Counted from the stretch's first letter, positions 17,627-26,534 are shown. The stretch is DNA of 43,512 nt from Candidatus Epulonipiscium sp. (GCA_012841565.1 DUUM01000438.1:1-43512), one strand, 5' to 3'. A program made the numbers and translations. The notes: generated by a model from the sequence alone, not told the origin.

Positions 17627-17653
17627 TGTGGAAAGATGTAAATACCCTCCACA
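17627..17653 (-). terminator. Weak terminator or attenuator after cobT
   Basis: Six-bp arms TGTGGA and TCCACA with a long loop are followed on the minus strand by TTTTATTATTTT. It lies 42 bp after the cobT stop and 28 bp before the YnbB-like ATG, so it could reduce read-through into the lyase gene. Confidence 0.4.
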
Positions 17654-17694
17654 CTTTAGTATACACTAATTTTATATTTTTTGTCTGCATTTGT

Positions 17695-18762
17695 CTAGCG
17701 TATGTCTATATATGTCTCTTTTTCTACTTTAGCTTCCTCAAATGTGCCCATATTTAGCATGGTATAAAGAGCCGCTTCAATGATTGTAAATGCTAAAGGA
17801 CAACCCGATCCTTCTCCTAATCTTAGATTTAAATGTAGCATTGGTTTTAGGCCAAGTGCTTCCATAACACCTAAGGAACCAGGTTCTGCTGATAGGTGAG
17901 AAGGGAAAGTATAATCTTTTATATAAGGCGACATACGAAAAGCACATAGGGCTGCTACTGAAGCAATAAACCCATCAATTACAATCGGAACTTTGTTTTT
18001 GGCTGCCCCTATGTAGCACCCGCATAATCCAGCTATATCCAGACCACCTACTTTTGCAAGTACATCAATAACGTCTTCTTTGTTAGGGCTATTTAAATCT
18101 ATAGCTTTTTGGATAACATGCTTCTTATGTAGATATTGACCATCTGTAAGGCCTGAGCCTTTGCCAGTTGCAATATCTACGCTGATGTCTTCAAGCACAC
18201 TAAATACTGCAGCGCTAGTGGTTGTGTTGGCTACACCCATCTCCCCTGTACCAAACATCGTATAGCCTTCTAGTACTAGCCTATCAATCGTTGTTATACC
18301 AATATTAATGGCCTTTATGACATCACTCTTGCTCATTGCAGGACCTTTTGCCATATTGTTGGTACCATGCATAATTTTATGATTATATATAAGGGGGTTG
18401 TTAAACTCCCCCTTTACACCTATATCTATAATAGTTGTATCACAGCCTAGGAATGATGATAAAACAGATACCCCTGTAATATCTTTAGTAAAGTTATCCG
18501 TTACAATACGAGTTACTTCTTGGGGGCATGTACTGACCCCCTCCTCAGTAACACCATTATCTGCGCACATAATAACAATATTCTTTTTGAAATCTACTGG
18601 TCTCATTTCTCCGTAAATCCCTGCTAATTTAACGGCTATTTCCTCTAGCATTCCAAGACTTCCAATAGGCTTTGTTAAATTATCAATGAGTAGCTTAGCT
18701 TTATGTGAAGCTTCTGGGTTAGCTGGAGTAATTAACTTTAAAATTTGTAACAATTGGTTCAT
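17695..18762 (-). CDS. cobT: Nicotinate-nucleotide:dimethylbenzimidazole phosphoribosyltransferase CobT
   Basis: A 355-residue enzyme that makes alpha-ribazole phosphate, the lower ligand precursor of cobalamin, from nicotinate mononucleotide and a benzimidazole base. Family motifs seen: LTKPIGSLGMLEEIA at about 29-43, CADNGVTEEGVS near 66-77, FGTGEMGVANTTTSAA near 170-185, HLSAEPGSLGVMEALGL, and LRLGEGSGC with the catalytic Glu at about residue 316. Length is normal. The ATG at 18762 overlaps the hfq stop by 4 bp (ATGA), so it depends on hfq translation. No other cobalamin gene and no cobalamin riboswitch is present here, suggesting salvage or lower-ligand remodelling rather than a de novo operon. 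A high-GC-free coding style matches its neighbours. Confidence 0.95.
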   Translation of the reverse strand: MNQLLQILKLITPANPEASHKAKLLIDNLTKPIGSLGMLEEIAVKLAGIYGEMRPVDFKKNIVIMCADNGVTEEGVSTCPQEVTRIVTDNFTKDITGVSVLSSFLGCDTTIIDIGVKGEFNNPLIYNHKIMHGTNNMAKGPAMSKSDVIKAINIGITTIDRLVLEGYTMFGTGEMGVANTTTSAAVFSVLEDISVDIATGKGSGLTDGQYLHKKHVIQKAIDLNSPNKEDVIDVLAKVGGLDIAGLCGCYIGAAKNKVPIVIDGFIASVAALCAFRMSPYIKDYTFPSHLSAEPGSLGVMEALGLKPMLHLNLRLGEGSGCPLAFTIIEAALYTMLNMGTFEEAKVEKETYIDIR

Positions 18763-18989
18763 TTTCTGTTTGGATCCAACATGATACTTGATGCAGGTAT
18801 AATGGTTGAAATAGCATGTTTATAAATAATTTGTTGCTTCTCGTCAGTTTCTACTAACACAATAAAATTATCAAATCCCCTAACTAATCCCTTTAATTGA
18901 AAACCATTTGTTAAAAATACTGTAACAATGGTTTTATCTTTACGTAGTTGGTTTAATAAATTCTCTTGTAAATTCATAGTCTTATCCAT
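18759..18989 (-). CDS. hfq: RNA chaperone Hfq
   Basis: A 76-residue Sm-like protein. The Sm1 motif covers VTVFLTNGFQLKGLVRGFDNF and Sm2 contains YKHAISTI (the usual YKHAIS core), at about residues 22-46 and 56-63. It forms a hexameric ring that binds small RNAs and mRNA. The N-terminal NLQENLLNQLRKDK stretch is typical; the C-terminal tail is short, as in Firmicutes. The ATG at 18989 follows GAGGGG by 6 bp. It lies in the expected order after miaA but is separated from it by a terminator-like structure and has its own promoter (19057-19085). Its TGA overlaps the cobT start by 4 bp. Confidence 0.97.
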   Translation of the reverse strand: MDKTMNLQENLLNQLRKDKTIVTVFLTNGFQLKGLVRGFDNFIVLVETDEKQQIIYKHAISTIIPASSIMLDPNRK

Positions 18990-19041
18990 TTGTATCCCCT
19001 CTTTTCATAATAATTTGTTATTCTATAATAATTCCCTTATT

Positions 19042-19076
19042 CTATAGTAATACTTTATTTTATATTATTACCATAG
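19042..19076. other. AT-rich hairpin overlapping the hfq promoter
   Basis: Eleven-bp arms CTATAGTAATA and TATTACCATAG (one G-T pair) with a 13-nt loop span the -10 and transcription-start region of hfq. It is not followed by a T-run and is therefore more likely an operator or chance dyad than a terminator. Confidence 0.35.
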
Positions 19077-19085
19077 ATACTTCAA
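19057..19085 (-). promoter_or_regulatory. Promoter of the hfq-cobT unit
   Basis: Minus-strand TTGAAG (19085-19080), 17-bp spacer and TAAAAT (19062-19057), roughly 70 bp before the hfq ATG. Confidence 0.6.
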
Positions 19086-19157
19086 GGATATTTGTTAAAA
19101 TAATTAGCATTTTAATTTTATTTCTTCCCTTTTAAATTCTTTTAATACCTTCATAAT

Positions 19158-19230
19158 AAAAAAGGCATAAATATATGGCTAAGTATGGCACCTACTTCTG
19201 CTCACAGGGTAGGTACACTTAGCCTTTTAG
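19158..19230 (-). terminator. Complex hairpin/terminator after miaA
   Basis: Directly after the miaA stop, GGCTAAGT (19224-19217 on the minus strand) pairs with ACTTAGCC (19184-19177), and inside it ACCTAC pairs with GTAGGT (19214-19209 with 19195-19190). Further on, GCCTTTTTT (19165-19157) can instead pair with AAAAGGC (19228-19222), which shares bases with the first stem. The two pairings are mutually exclusive. The final U-run supports termination. Confidence 0.65.
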
Positions 19231-20169
19231 TTAGATTTGTTTTTTGACATGCTCTAATAAAGCTTTAAGAATGTTATCTTTATTAAACTTATACTGATCA
19301 ACTTCTATCCATATGGGTTTAGCTTGATGTCTAAGCCACGTTAATTGCCTCTTAGCATAGTGCCTTGTGTTTTGTTTAAGGGTCACTATACAGGTCTCTA
19401 ATGTTTCTTCGTTCTCGAAATAGGGGTAAAACTCTTTATACCCTATCCCTCTCATAGATGGTAGGTTTTTAGAATATCCTTTATCAAATAGGCCTTTAAC
19501 CTCAGTTATTAAGCCCTCTTCAATCATCTCATCGACCCTTTGATCTATTCTAGAATATAATAGATCCCTATCCATATTAAGGCCAAAAAACACTAAATTA
19601 TAAGGTGTTTGGCGGGATTTCTCTTTTTCATTATGAAGAGAAATCTGTTCACCAGTTTGCATATGATACTCTAGGGCCCGAACAACTCTTTGAATATTAT
19701 TTTTATGAATATTCTCTGCAGATACAGGGTCTACTTGGCGTAGTTTCTCATGGATATAATCCTCTCCAAATTCTCTTGCCTCATCCATAAGCTGGTCCCT
19801 TATAGCAGTGTTTGTATCCGTTTCTTCAAAGTCTATATCGTGGGTTATAGCCCTTATATAAAAGCCAGTCCCCCCCACGATAATTGGAATCTTCCCTTTA
19901 CTATATATTTCGTCTATATAGCCTTTAACCTTTTTCTGAAAAACAGCAACTGAGCATTCCTGGTCAGGTTCAAATTCATCAATCATGTAATGAGGTACGC
20001 CTTCTTTTTCATCTTCAGTTACTTTAGCAGTCCCAATGTTCATATGTTTATAGACCTGCATAGAATCCCCTGAGATAATTTCCCCACCTATTTGCTTAGC
20101 TAATGCAACAGCTAAAGATGTCTTGCCAGATGCTGTTGGACCCGTAATAACAATTAACGGTTTTTTCAT
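19231..20169 (-). CDS. miaA: tRNA dimethylallyltransferase MiaA
   Basis: A 312-residue enzyme that adds a dimethylallyl group to N6 of A37 in tRNAs reading UNN codons, making i6A, the substrate of MiaB. The P-loop GPTASGKTSLA lies at residues 10-20, DSMQVYKHMNIGTAK at 35-49, GGTGFYIRA near 98-106, and the C-terminal TRHYAKRQLTWLRH near 277-290. Length is normal. The ATG at 20169 has an AGGTGA site. It lies 41 bp after mutL and is the last gene of the miaB-mutS-mutL-miaA unit, ending in the structured terminator 19158-19230. Confidence 0.97.
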   Translation of the reverse strand: MKKPLIVITGPTASGKTSLAVALAKQIGGEIISGDSMQVYKHMNIGTAKVTEDEKEGVPHYMIDEFEPDQECSVAVFQKKVKGYIDEIYSKGKIPIIVGGTGFYIRAITHDIDFEETDTNTAIRDQLMDEAREFGEDYIHEKLRQVDPVSAENIHKNNIQRVVRALEYHMQTGEQISLHNEKEKSRQTPYNLVFFGLNMDRDLLYSRIDQRVDEMIEEGLITEVKGLFDKGYSKNLPSMRGIGYKEFYPYFENEETLETCIVTLKQNTRHYAKRQLTWLRHQAKPIWIEVDQYKFNKDNILKALLEHVKKQI

Positions 20170-20210
20170 TTATATCACCTATGTTTTCTTGATATTAGAT
20201 CTTAATTATA

Positions 20211-22013
20211 TTATACCCTTTTAAATTTTTTCTCTATCTCATATCTAGTCATAGAAACAATTGTTGGCCTTCCGTGGGGGCAAGTGTAAGGGTTTTCAAG
20301 TTCCATTAAGTCTTCGATAATCTTTTTGCACTCTAAAGCAGATAGTTTATCATGTGCTTTAACGGCAGCTTTACATGCCATGACAGCAATTGTATTCACC
20401 TGAGTTTCATAAACATTTGGGATTTCTTTATCCATTAACAAATCAAGCATTTGCCTTAATATATCTTGATGAGCAGGCCCATTAAATAGGATTGGGATTG
20501 TACGACTAGCAAAAGCATCTGCCCCAAATTCTTCAATTTCAAATCCAAACTGGTTTAATAACTCAAAGTATTTTTCAATCACACGTTTTTCAGTAGGGGA
20601 TACATTGATTACAATAGGCTCTATCAGTGCTTGCTTTAGAGGAGATGAACTATAAAAGTCCCCTAATAACTTCTCGTATAATATCCGTTCGTGGGCAGCA
20701 TGCTGATCAATCATATAGATACTATCATCAATTTCAATCATCCAGTAGGTATTAAAAAATTGCCCAATAATTGTGTAGTCTCTATAAACCTTTCTTGCTT
20801 TTTCTACAATCTGTGGCTTGTGTTCTTTAACAAATAAGCCTTCCCTTTTAACCACAGGGGTGTAAGGACTACTAACCTTGATTTGTGGCACCATAGTCTT
20901 TGCAGTGGGTTGATTTTCTTCTTTACGCTTAAGTTCAAAAGGCTCTGGAATTATTTGTTGGGTATGAACCGGTTTTGGTGTTACTGCCCTATGGGGAATA
21001 CTAAATGATACTTCTGGAATTAGATTTTCACTCATAAGTGCTTTTCTAACAGATTCATATATAAAACTGTAGATACTATCGTTATCTTTAAAGCGCACTT
21101 CCATTTTTGTTGGATGAACGTTCACATCAATATTTTCAGGCGCGATGACAAGATGCAAAATTGCAACTGGAAATTTGCCGATTGTTAAGATTGTTTTATA
21201 GGCATCTTCAACTGCATTTTGAATGATTTCACTCTTTACATAGCGCCCATTAATAAAGAAGTTTTCATAAGATCTGTTTGACCTTGAAGTGCCTGGTTTA
21301 CCCAGTATTCCTAGTAATGTAAGACCATCTTCTTTAAATTTAATCTCTATAGAATTCCTTGCAATGTCTTTCCCATATACATTCATAACGCAATTTTTCA
21401 AATTATGATTGCCTGTTGTATTAAAAACTAGCTTATTGTTATTAATGTATTTAAATGAGATTTCCGGGTGCCCTAGAGCAAGCTTATAGACAATATCAGA
21501 AATCTTTGCTGCTTCTGAAGCAGGGGAATTCAGGAATTTTTTACGGGGAGGTGTATTGAAAAATATGTTGCGCATAATAAGTGTTGAGCCTTCTGGGCAA
21601 CCCACTTCTTCATCTGCTATAATTTCTCCGCCGTGAAGCTCTATACGTGTCCCTGTAATTTCTTCTCTTGTTTTTGTAATGAGCTCAAGCTGAGAAATAG
21701 CTGCAATACTAGCTAGGGCTTCTCCTCGAAATCCTAGGGATAGGACGCTTTCAAGATCCAGATCAGTTTCTATTTTACTGGTTGCATGTCTTAAAAAAGC
21801 GGTTTTAACATTTTGAGGTGAAATTCCAATGCCGTTATCAGTAATACGAATCATAGAAATACCACCGTCTTTAATTTCAACTGTAATAGCACTTGACTTT
21901 GCATCAATACTATTTTCAACCAGCTCTTTAACAACTGAAGCAGGCCGCTCCACAACTTCTCCTGCTGCAATTTTATTAATGGTATGGTTATCAAGTAATT
22001 TTATCTGGGTCAT
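20211..22013 (-). CDS. mutL: DNA mismatch repair endonuclease MutL
   Basis: A 600-residue protein. The N-terminal GHKL ATPase has VVKELVENSIDA (about 27-38), DNGIGI (58-63), FLRHATSKI and LGFRGEALASI (about 90-105). A proline-rich linker spans about 335-400. The C-terminal endonuclease domain carries the metal-binding motif DQHAAHERILYEKL at about 434-447, then ACKAAVKAHDKLS and the terminal CPHGRPT. The DQHA-x2-E-x4-E motif means this MutL nicks DNA itself, as in organisms without MutH. The ATG at 22013 has a perfect AGGAGGTGA site. It starts 10 bp after mutS, so the two are co-translated. Confidence 0.98.
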   Translation of the reverse strand: MTQIKLLDNHTINKIAAGEVVERPASVVKELVENSIDAKSSAITVEIKDGGISMIRITDNGIGISPQNVKTAFLRHATSKIETDLDLESVLSLGFRGEALASIAAISQLELITKTREEITGTRIELHGGEIIADEEVGCPEGSTLIMRNIFFNTPPRKKFLNSPASEAAKISDIVYKLALGHPEISFKYINNNKLVFNTTGNHNLKNCVMNVYGKDIARNSIEIKFKEDGLTLLGILGKPGTSRSNRSYENFFINGRYVKSEIIQNAVEDAYKTILTIGKFPVAILHLVIAPENIDVNVHPTKMEVRFKDNDSIYSFIYESVRKALMSENLIPEVSFSIPHRAVTPKPVHTQQIIPEPFELKRKEENQPTAKTMVPQIKVSSPYTPVVKREGLFVKEHKPQIVEKARKVYRDYTIIGQFFNTYWMIEIDDSIYMIDQHAAHERILYEKLLGDFYSSSPLKQALIEPIVINVSPTEKRVIEKYFELLNQFGFEIEEFGADAFASRTIPILFNGPAHQDILRQMLDLLMDKEIPNVYETQVNTIAVMACKAAVKAHDKLSALECKKIIEDLMELENPYTCPHGRPTIVSMTRYEIEKKFKRV

Positions 22014-22023
22014 AAGTCACCTC

Positions 22024-24690
22024 CTAGGACAGTTTTTTAACTTTTTGTTGTAAGTCATATAAAATCTGCATGGCTTCCATTGGGGTAATCCCAAGTATAT
22101 TTAAATCCTTAATATTATCTATAACAGGATCAAACTTGTTTTGATTAAAGAGCGTTATTTGATCCTTAACCTGCATATTAGTTACTTTAGCCTGCTTGGA
22201 TGGTTTCGATGCTTCAACTGGTTTTCCTGGTTCTAATAAGGTTTTAGTGCTTTTTGTAATATCAGCATCATCTAACTGAGCTAATATTTCTTTAGCTCTT
22301 CCGATAATAGGTAGGGGTAACCCTGCAAGTTGGGCCACTTGTATTCCGTAGCTATGGTCCGCCCCACCCCTTTTAATTTTACGTAGGAATATAATGTCAT
22401 CACCTTGCTCTTTAATGGCAATACAATAATTTTTTATTCCTGGTATTTTTTCTTCTAGCTCTGTCAATTCGTGATAATGGGTGGCGAACAATGTTTTAGC
22501 CCCCAGTAGGTTAGAGTCTGCAATATGTTCTATAACCGCCCAGGCAATACTCAGGCCATCAAAAGTACTTGTCCCACGGCCGATTTCATCTAAAATAAGC
22601 AAGCTTTTTTTAGTAGCATGATGGAGAATATTTGAGACTTCTGTCATTTCTACCATAAAGGTACTTTGCCCTGAGGCTAAATCATCTGAGGCCCCTACCC
22701 GTGTAAAGATACGATCTACGATGCCTATTTCAGCTTGATCTGCAGGAATAAAAGAACCAATTTGAGCCATTAAAACAATCAGGGCTACTTGGCGCATATA
22801 AGTCGATTTACCAGACATATTAGGACCTGTAATAACCACTAACTGATTATCCGCTTCATCTAAAATCGTATCGTTAGAAATAAACGCATTACTCTTCATC
22901 ATTTTCTCAACCACTGGGTGACGGCCATTTTTAATATTAATGCCATCTTCTTCAGTTATAGTAGGTTTTACAAAATGTTGCTCTTCTGCTACTAATGCTA
23001 AAGATAATAAGGTATCTAGGTCTGCTACATCCCTTGCACTTTGCTGGATTCGTTCAATATTAGAGGCAATTATATTTCGTATTTCTACAAAAAGGTTATA
23101 CTCTACCACTACAATCTTATCGTCTGCCTTTAATACCTTATCTTCTACTTCTTTTAATTCCTCTGTAATATAGCGTTCGGCATTTGAAAGGGTTTGCTTT
23201 CTTATATAATAATCTGGCACTAAATCCAAATTAGAATTCGTCACTTCTATAAAATACCCAAAAATCCTATTATATTTGATTTTCAGGGTTTTTATATTTG
23301 TTTTTTCTTTCTCTTTAGCCTCTATTTGGGCAATCCATGTTGTTCCTTCTGTTTTGGCTAGTCTTAGCTCATCTACTTCATCATTATAGCCAGCCTTTAT
23401 TAAGTTACCATCTCTAAGGGTAAAAGGTGGCTCTTCGTATATAGACCTATTGAGCAAATCATAAATATCTTCTAGTGTATCTAAATTAGTTACGAGCCTA
23501 TTGCTATACTGATTATCTAAAGTCTTAAGAATTTCTTTTATTTTTGGCAGCATCCCAATGGAGTTTTTAAGGGAAAGCATGTCTTTGGCATTGATACTGC
23601 CGTAGATAACCTTACTCATTAAGCGTTCAAAATCGTATATCTGGGTTAAAAGATCTTGGATATCACTTCGTTCTATAGGCGAATTTAAAAAACACTCAAC
23701 AGCATCTAGTCTAAAATTAATGTTCTCTTTATTAACCAGTGGCTGCTCAATATATTTCCTGATCATCCTAGCGCCCATTGCTGTTTTAGTTTTATCTAGT
23801 ACCCAAAGCAATGAACCTTTACGTTTTTTCTCTCGTAAGGTTTCAGTAAGCTCTAGGTTTCTTCTTGTTGAAACATCTAAATTCATATAAGACCCTGTAT
23901 AATAAGGAATAATCTTACCCATATGTTTTAAATCGCTTTTTTGCAGCTCATAGAGATAGTATAATAAAGCTCCTGCCGCACTGGTCCCTGCCCTCATATC
24001 TTCAAGGCCAATAGATGCAAGGGTAATAAGCTTTAAATGTTCTAGTATCTTTTTACTTGCACTGCTATATTCAAAATGCCAATCCGCATATGCCTCGACC
24101 CTAATGCGAAAACGATTACCAAGTTCTTCTACTAAGTCAGTATCTTCATATACTCCGGCAGATACGATACATTCTGCTGGGCTAAACTTTGCCATTTCAT
24201 CCATAAGCTTTTGAGCGCTATTGGGCTCAGATAATTCTGTTACCACAAAATCACCTGTAGTGACATCTGCAAAACTTACACCATAAAGATCCCCCACTTG
24301 AACAATGCAGGCAATATAATTATTTTTAGAATCATCTAAAGCCGATGTATCAATCATGGTCCCAGGTGTAATAATACGAGTTACTGCCCGTTTAACAATC
24401 CCTACTGCATCAGCTGGGTCTTCCACCTGCTCGCACAGTGCAACCTTATAGCCCTTCTCAACTAAGCGAACAATATAACCATCTACTGAGTGATAAGGCA
24501 CACCACACATGGGCGCCTTCTCCTCAAGACCACAGTTCCTGCCCGTCAGAGCAATCTCTAGTTCTCTGGACGCTGTTAAAGCATCTTCAAAAAAGAGTTC
24601 ATAAAAATCTCCTAATCTAAAAAATAGTAAGCAGTCTTTGTGCTCATCTTTTATTTCAAAATACTGTATCATCATTGGCGTTAATGCCAC
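22024..24690 (-). CDS. mutS: DNA mismatch recognition protein MutS
   Basis: An 888-residue MutS1. The mismatch-binding N-terminus has CLLFFRLGDFYELFFEDA at about 20-37, the conserved Phe-x-Glu being FYE. The C-terminal ATPase contains Walker A GPNMSGKST near 620-628, the ABC-like region SQFMVEMTE-type FMVEMTEVSNILHHA, Walker B LLILDEIGRGTSTFDG and the ATHYHEL motif. It detects mismatches and recruits MutL. The start is a GTG at 24690 with an AAAGG site 10 bp upstream; the resulting N-terminus ALTPMMIQYFEIKDEH matches the family. It starts 13 bp after miaB. Confidence 0.98.
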   Translation of the reverse strand: MALTPMMIQYFEIKDEHKDCLLFFRLGDFYELFFEDALTASRELEIALTGRNCGLEEKAPMCGVPYHSVDGYIVRLVEKGYKVALCEQVEDPADAVGIVKRAVTRIITPGTMIDTSALDDSKNNYIACIVQVGDLYGVSFADVTTGDFVVTELSEPNSAQKLMDEMAKFSPAECIVSAGVYEDTDLVEELGNRFRIRVEAYADWHFEYSSASKKILEHLKLITLASIGLEDMRAGTSAAGALLYYLYELQKSDLKHMGKIIPYYTGSYMNLDVSTRRNLELTETLREKKRKGSLLWVLDKTKTAMGARMIRKYIEQPLVNKENINFRLDAVECFLNSPIERSDIQDLLTQIYDFERLMSKVIYGSINAKDMLSLKNSIGMLPKIKEILKTLDNQYSNRLVTNLDTLEDIYDLLNRSIYEEPPFTLRDGNLIKAGYNDEVDELRLAKTEGTTWIAQIEAKEKEKTNIKTLKIKYNRIFGYFIEVTNSNLDLVPDYYIRKQTLSNAERYITEELKEVEDKVLKADDKIVVVEYNLFVEIRNIIASNIERIQQSARDVADLDTLLSLALVAEEQHFVKPTITEEDGINIKNGRHPVVEKMMKSNAFISNDTILDEADNQLVVITGPNMSGKSTYMRQVALIVLMAQIGSFIPADQAEIGIVDRIFTRVGASDDLASGQSTFMVEMTEVSNILHHATKKSLLILDEIGRGTSTFDGLSIAWAVIEHIADSNLLGAKTLFATHYHELTELEEKIPGIKNYCIAIKEQGDDIIFLRKIKRGGADHSYGIQVAQLAGLPLPIIGRAKEILAQLDDADITKSTKTLLEPGKPVEASKPSKQAKVTNMQVKDQITLFNQNKFDPVIDNIKDLNILGITPMEAMQILYDLQQKVKKLS

Positions 24691-24703
24691 ATCTTCACAA
24701 CCT

Positions 24704-26116
24704 TTACTGAATTTCTCCGAGTGTATAATATGGTTTCCCTTCAGTTATATGCACATTAACATAAGTGCCTATAAGAGCCGGATCCCCTTCAAAATGAACG
24801 ATTGTACTATGTTCTGTTCGTCCGCTTAATATGCCTGGTTTACTTGTACTTTGTTTTTCAACGAGAACTTCAAGCGTCTTATTTTCATATTCTGCCATCT
24901 TTTTCAACACAATGCCATCTACAACTTCCATTAGCCGATCAAAACGATTGCCTATAATATCTCTTGGAATTTGATCTTCCATTATAGCAGCTGGCGTTCC
25001 TGTGCGTTTTGAATAAATATATGTAAAGGCGCTTTGAAAGCCTACAGTCTCTACAATATCAAGTGTATCTTTAAAATCTTCTTCAGTTTCTCCCGGGAAT
25101 CCTACAATAATATCTGTTGTAAGGGAAATATCAGGAATAACAGCCTTGATGCGATCTACAAGTGCTAAATAACTCTCTTTCGTATAGCGCCTTTTCATAG
25201 CTGTCAGTATCCTTGTGCTTCCTGATTGAATAGGTAAATGAATATGTTTACATACCTTATCACACTCCGCCATAGCTTTAATTAACTCATCACTTAAATC
25301 TTTAGGGTGAGAAGTCATAAATCTAATCCGTTTTAAGCCTTCTATTTTATTAATTTCCCTAATAAGCTGAGCAAAGGTCACGGGTGTATCTAGGGTTTGC
25401 CCATAAGAGTTTACGTTTTGACCTAAGAGGGTAATCTCTGTTGCCCCATCAGCTACTAAATGCTTGGTTTCTGCAATAATATCTTCTACATTTCTACTTC
25501 TTTCTCGTCCTCTTACATAAGGAACAATACAGTAACTACAGAAGTTATTACATCCTTGCATAATATTAATAGAAACCTGAGAGTCGTTTCTCCTAGTGGT
25601 CGGCAAATATTCAACAAATTCTTCGTATTCTTCCCATATATCAATAATAGAATCTCCCGTTTCAAGTCTAGCTTGTAAAAATTCTGGGAATTTATATAGG
25701 TTAAAGGTTCCAAAAATAATATCTACATGTTTATGATGTTTTTTAAGCTCTGCAATAACCGTATCTTGCTGCATCATGCACCCACATAGTGCAATGATTA
25801 GGTTAGGATTATTTCTTTTAGCCGCTTTAAGGTGCCCTAAATTACCATATACCTTTTGCTCTGCATTTTCTCTTACGCAACATGTGTTGTATAAGACAAA
25901 ATCAGCATCCGCTTCTTTCTCAGTCTTAATATAACCAATTTGTTCTAAAATATCTTCTAGCTTCTGGGAGTCATTGACGTTCATTTGACAACCATAGGTT
26001 GAAACGCAATATTTTAAGTTTTTATCTTTTATATTTTTGGACAGTTCATTTATTATATCCTTTTGTTTTAAAGCTTCTTTAATAGAAATTTCCTTTTTTA
26101 ACGTAGATCTACTCAT
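24704..26116 (-). CDS. miaB: tRNA-2-methylthio-N6-dimethylallyladenosine synthase MiaB
   Basis: A 470-residue radical SAM methylthiotransferase that converts i6A37 to ms2i6A37. The N-terminal UPF0004 domain has the three cluster-binding cysteines in STYGCQMNVNDSQ, NTCCVRENAEQK and IALCGCMMQQD. The radical SAM CxxxCxxC is in GCNNFCSYCIVPYVRGRERS at about residues 180-199. The C-terminal TRAM domain covers about 400-465. The ATG at 26116 has an AAGGAGG site 11 bp away, slightly long. It is the first gene of the miaB-mutS-mutL-miaA unit; its product acts directly after MiaA. A promoter with an internal dyad lies at 26190-26218. Confidence 0.97.
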   Translation of the reverse strand: MSRSTLKKEISIKEALKQKDIINELSKNIKDKNLKYCVSTYGCQMNVNDSQKLEDILEQIGYIKTEKEADADFVLYNTCCVRENAEQKVYGNLGHLKAAKRNNPNLIIALCGCMMQQDTVIAELKKHHKHVDIIFGTFNLYKFPEFLQARLETGDSIIDIWEEYEEFVEYLPTTRRNDSQVSINIMQGCNNFCSYCIVPYVRGRERSRNVEDIIAETKHLVADGATEITLLGQNVNSYGQTLDTPVTFAQLIREINKIEGLKRIRFMTSHPKDLSDELIKAMAECDKVCKHIHLPIQSGSTRILTAMKRRYTKESYLALVDRIKAVIPDISLTTDIIVGFPGETEEDFKDTLDIVETVGFQSAFTYIYSKRTGTPAAIMEDQIPRDIIGNRFDRLMEVVDGIVLKKMAEYENKTLEVLVEKQSTSKPGILSGRTEHSTIVHFEGDPALIGTYVNVHITEGKPYYTLGEIQ

Positions 26117-26189
26117 ATATGTTAAAGCCTCCTTATATTTTAAACCATTGGTGCACTTTCTAGTATGACTACATTTTTAGTCTAACTAT

Positions 26190-26218
26190 ATTTTACATGA
26201 AACTCATGTTTGTTTCAA
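26190..26218 (-). promoter_or_regulatory. Promoter of the miaB-mutS-mutL-miaA operon with internal dyad
   Basis: Minus-strand TTGAAA (26218-26213), 17-bp spacer, TAAAAT (26195-26190). The spacer holds a perfect dyad ACATGA-AAC-TCATGT (26195-26209), well placed for a repressor or bent-DNA activator site. Confidence 0.6.
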
Positions 26219-26240
26219 CTAATATAGATTCTAGGTTACT

Positions 26241-26286
26241 ATAACACAAAAGGACCTGATGTATATATCAGATCCTTTTGTGTTAT
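26241..26286 (-). terminator. Terminator overlapping the end of the 73-residue gene
   Basis: Twenty-bp arms (26241-26260 and 26267-26286) with one G-T pair and a 6-nt loop. The upstream arm includes the stop codon (26283-26285). There is no long U-run after the stem, so it may stabilise the 3' end rather than act as a classic terminator. Confidence 0.65.
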
Positions 26287-26504
26287 ATTAACTGATCTAC
26301 TAGTAAATCAATCCTTGTATAATAAGTATTTAGTTGATTCTCTATTTCTTCGTGTTTTTTAGCGAGTATATGAATGATTGCTCGGAGATTATATAAGTCA
26401 TCAAGTAATTGATCTTTATTATACCAATCCATTGTAATTCGTCTTTCTAGTTGAAAAATTCGAAAATAAATGTCTTGAGTTCGCGATATTTCCCCAATTT
26501 GCAT
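26283..26504 (-). CDS. Small helical protein of unknown function (73 aa)
   Basis: No recognisable family. The second half, WYNKDQLLDDLYNLRAIIHI onward to the end, is one long amphipathic helix with heptad-like Leu/Ile spacing, so a coiled coil or helical hairpin is likely. There is no signal peptide or membrane segment. It is supported as a gene by a strong promoter (TTGTAA, 17 bp, TGATAATAT) just upstream, a GGGGG ribosome site 9 bp before the ATG at 26504, and a long terminator stem at its end. It is small and acidic to neutral; the size and shape resemble small adaptor or anti-regulator proteins, for example the Spo0E class, but the Spo0E SQELD signature is absent. Confidence 0.6.
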   Translation of the reverse strand: MQIGEISRTQDIYFRIFQLERRITMDWYNKDQLLDDLYNLRAIIHILAKKHEEIENQLNTYYTRIDLLVDQLI

Positions 26505-26534
26505 ATTTATATACCCCCTATATCTGATAACTAC

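Noticed and set aside
18990..19230. Possible cobalamin riboswitch upstream of hfq-cobT
   Set aside because: None of the conserved B12-box sequence or the long multi-stem layout is present; the structure lies directly after miaA and ends in a U-run.
26283..26504. Spo0E-like phosphatase
   Set aside because: Size and helical nature fit, but the SQELD signature is missing.
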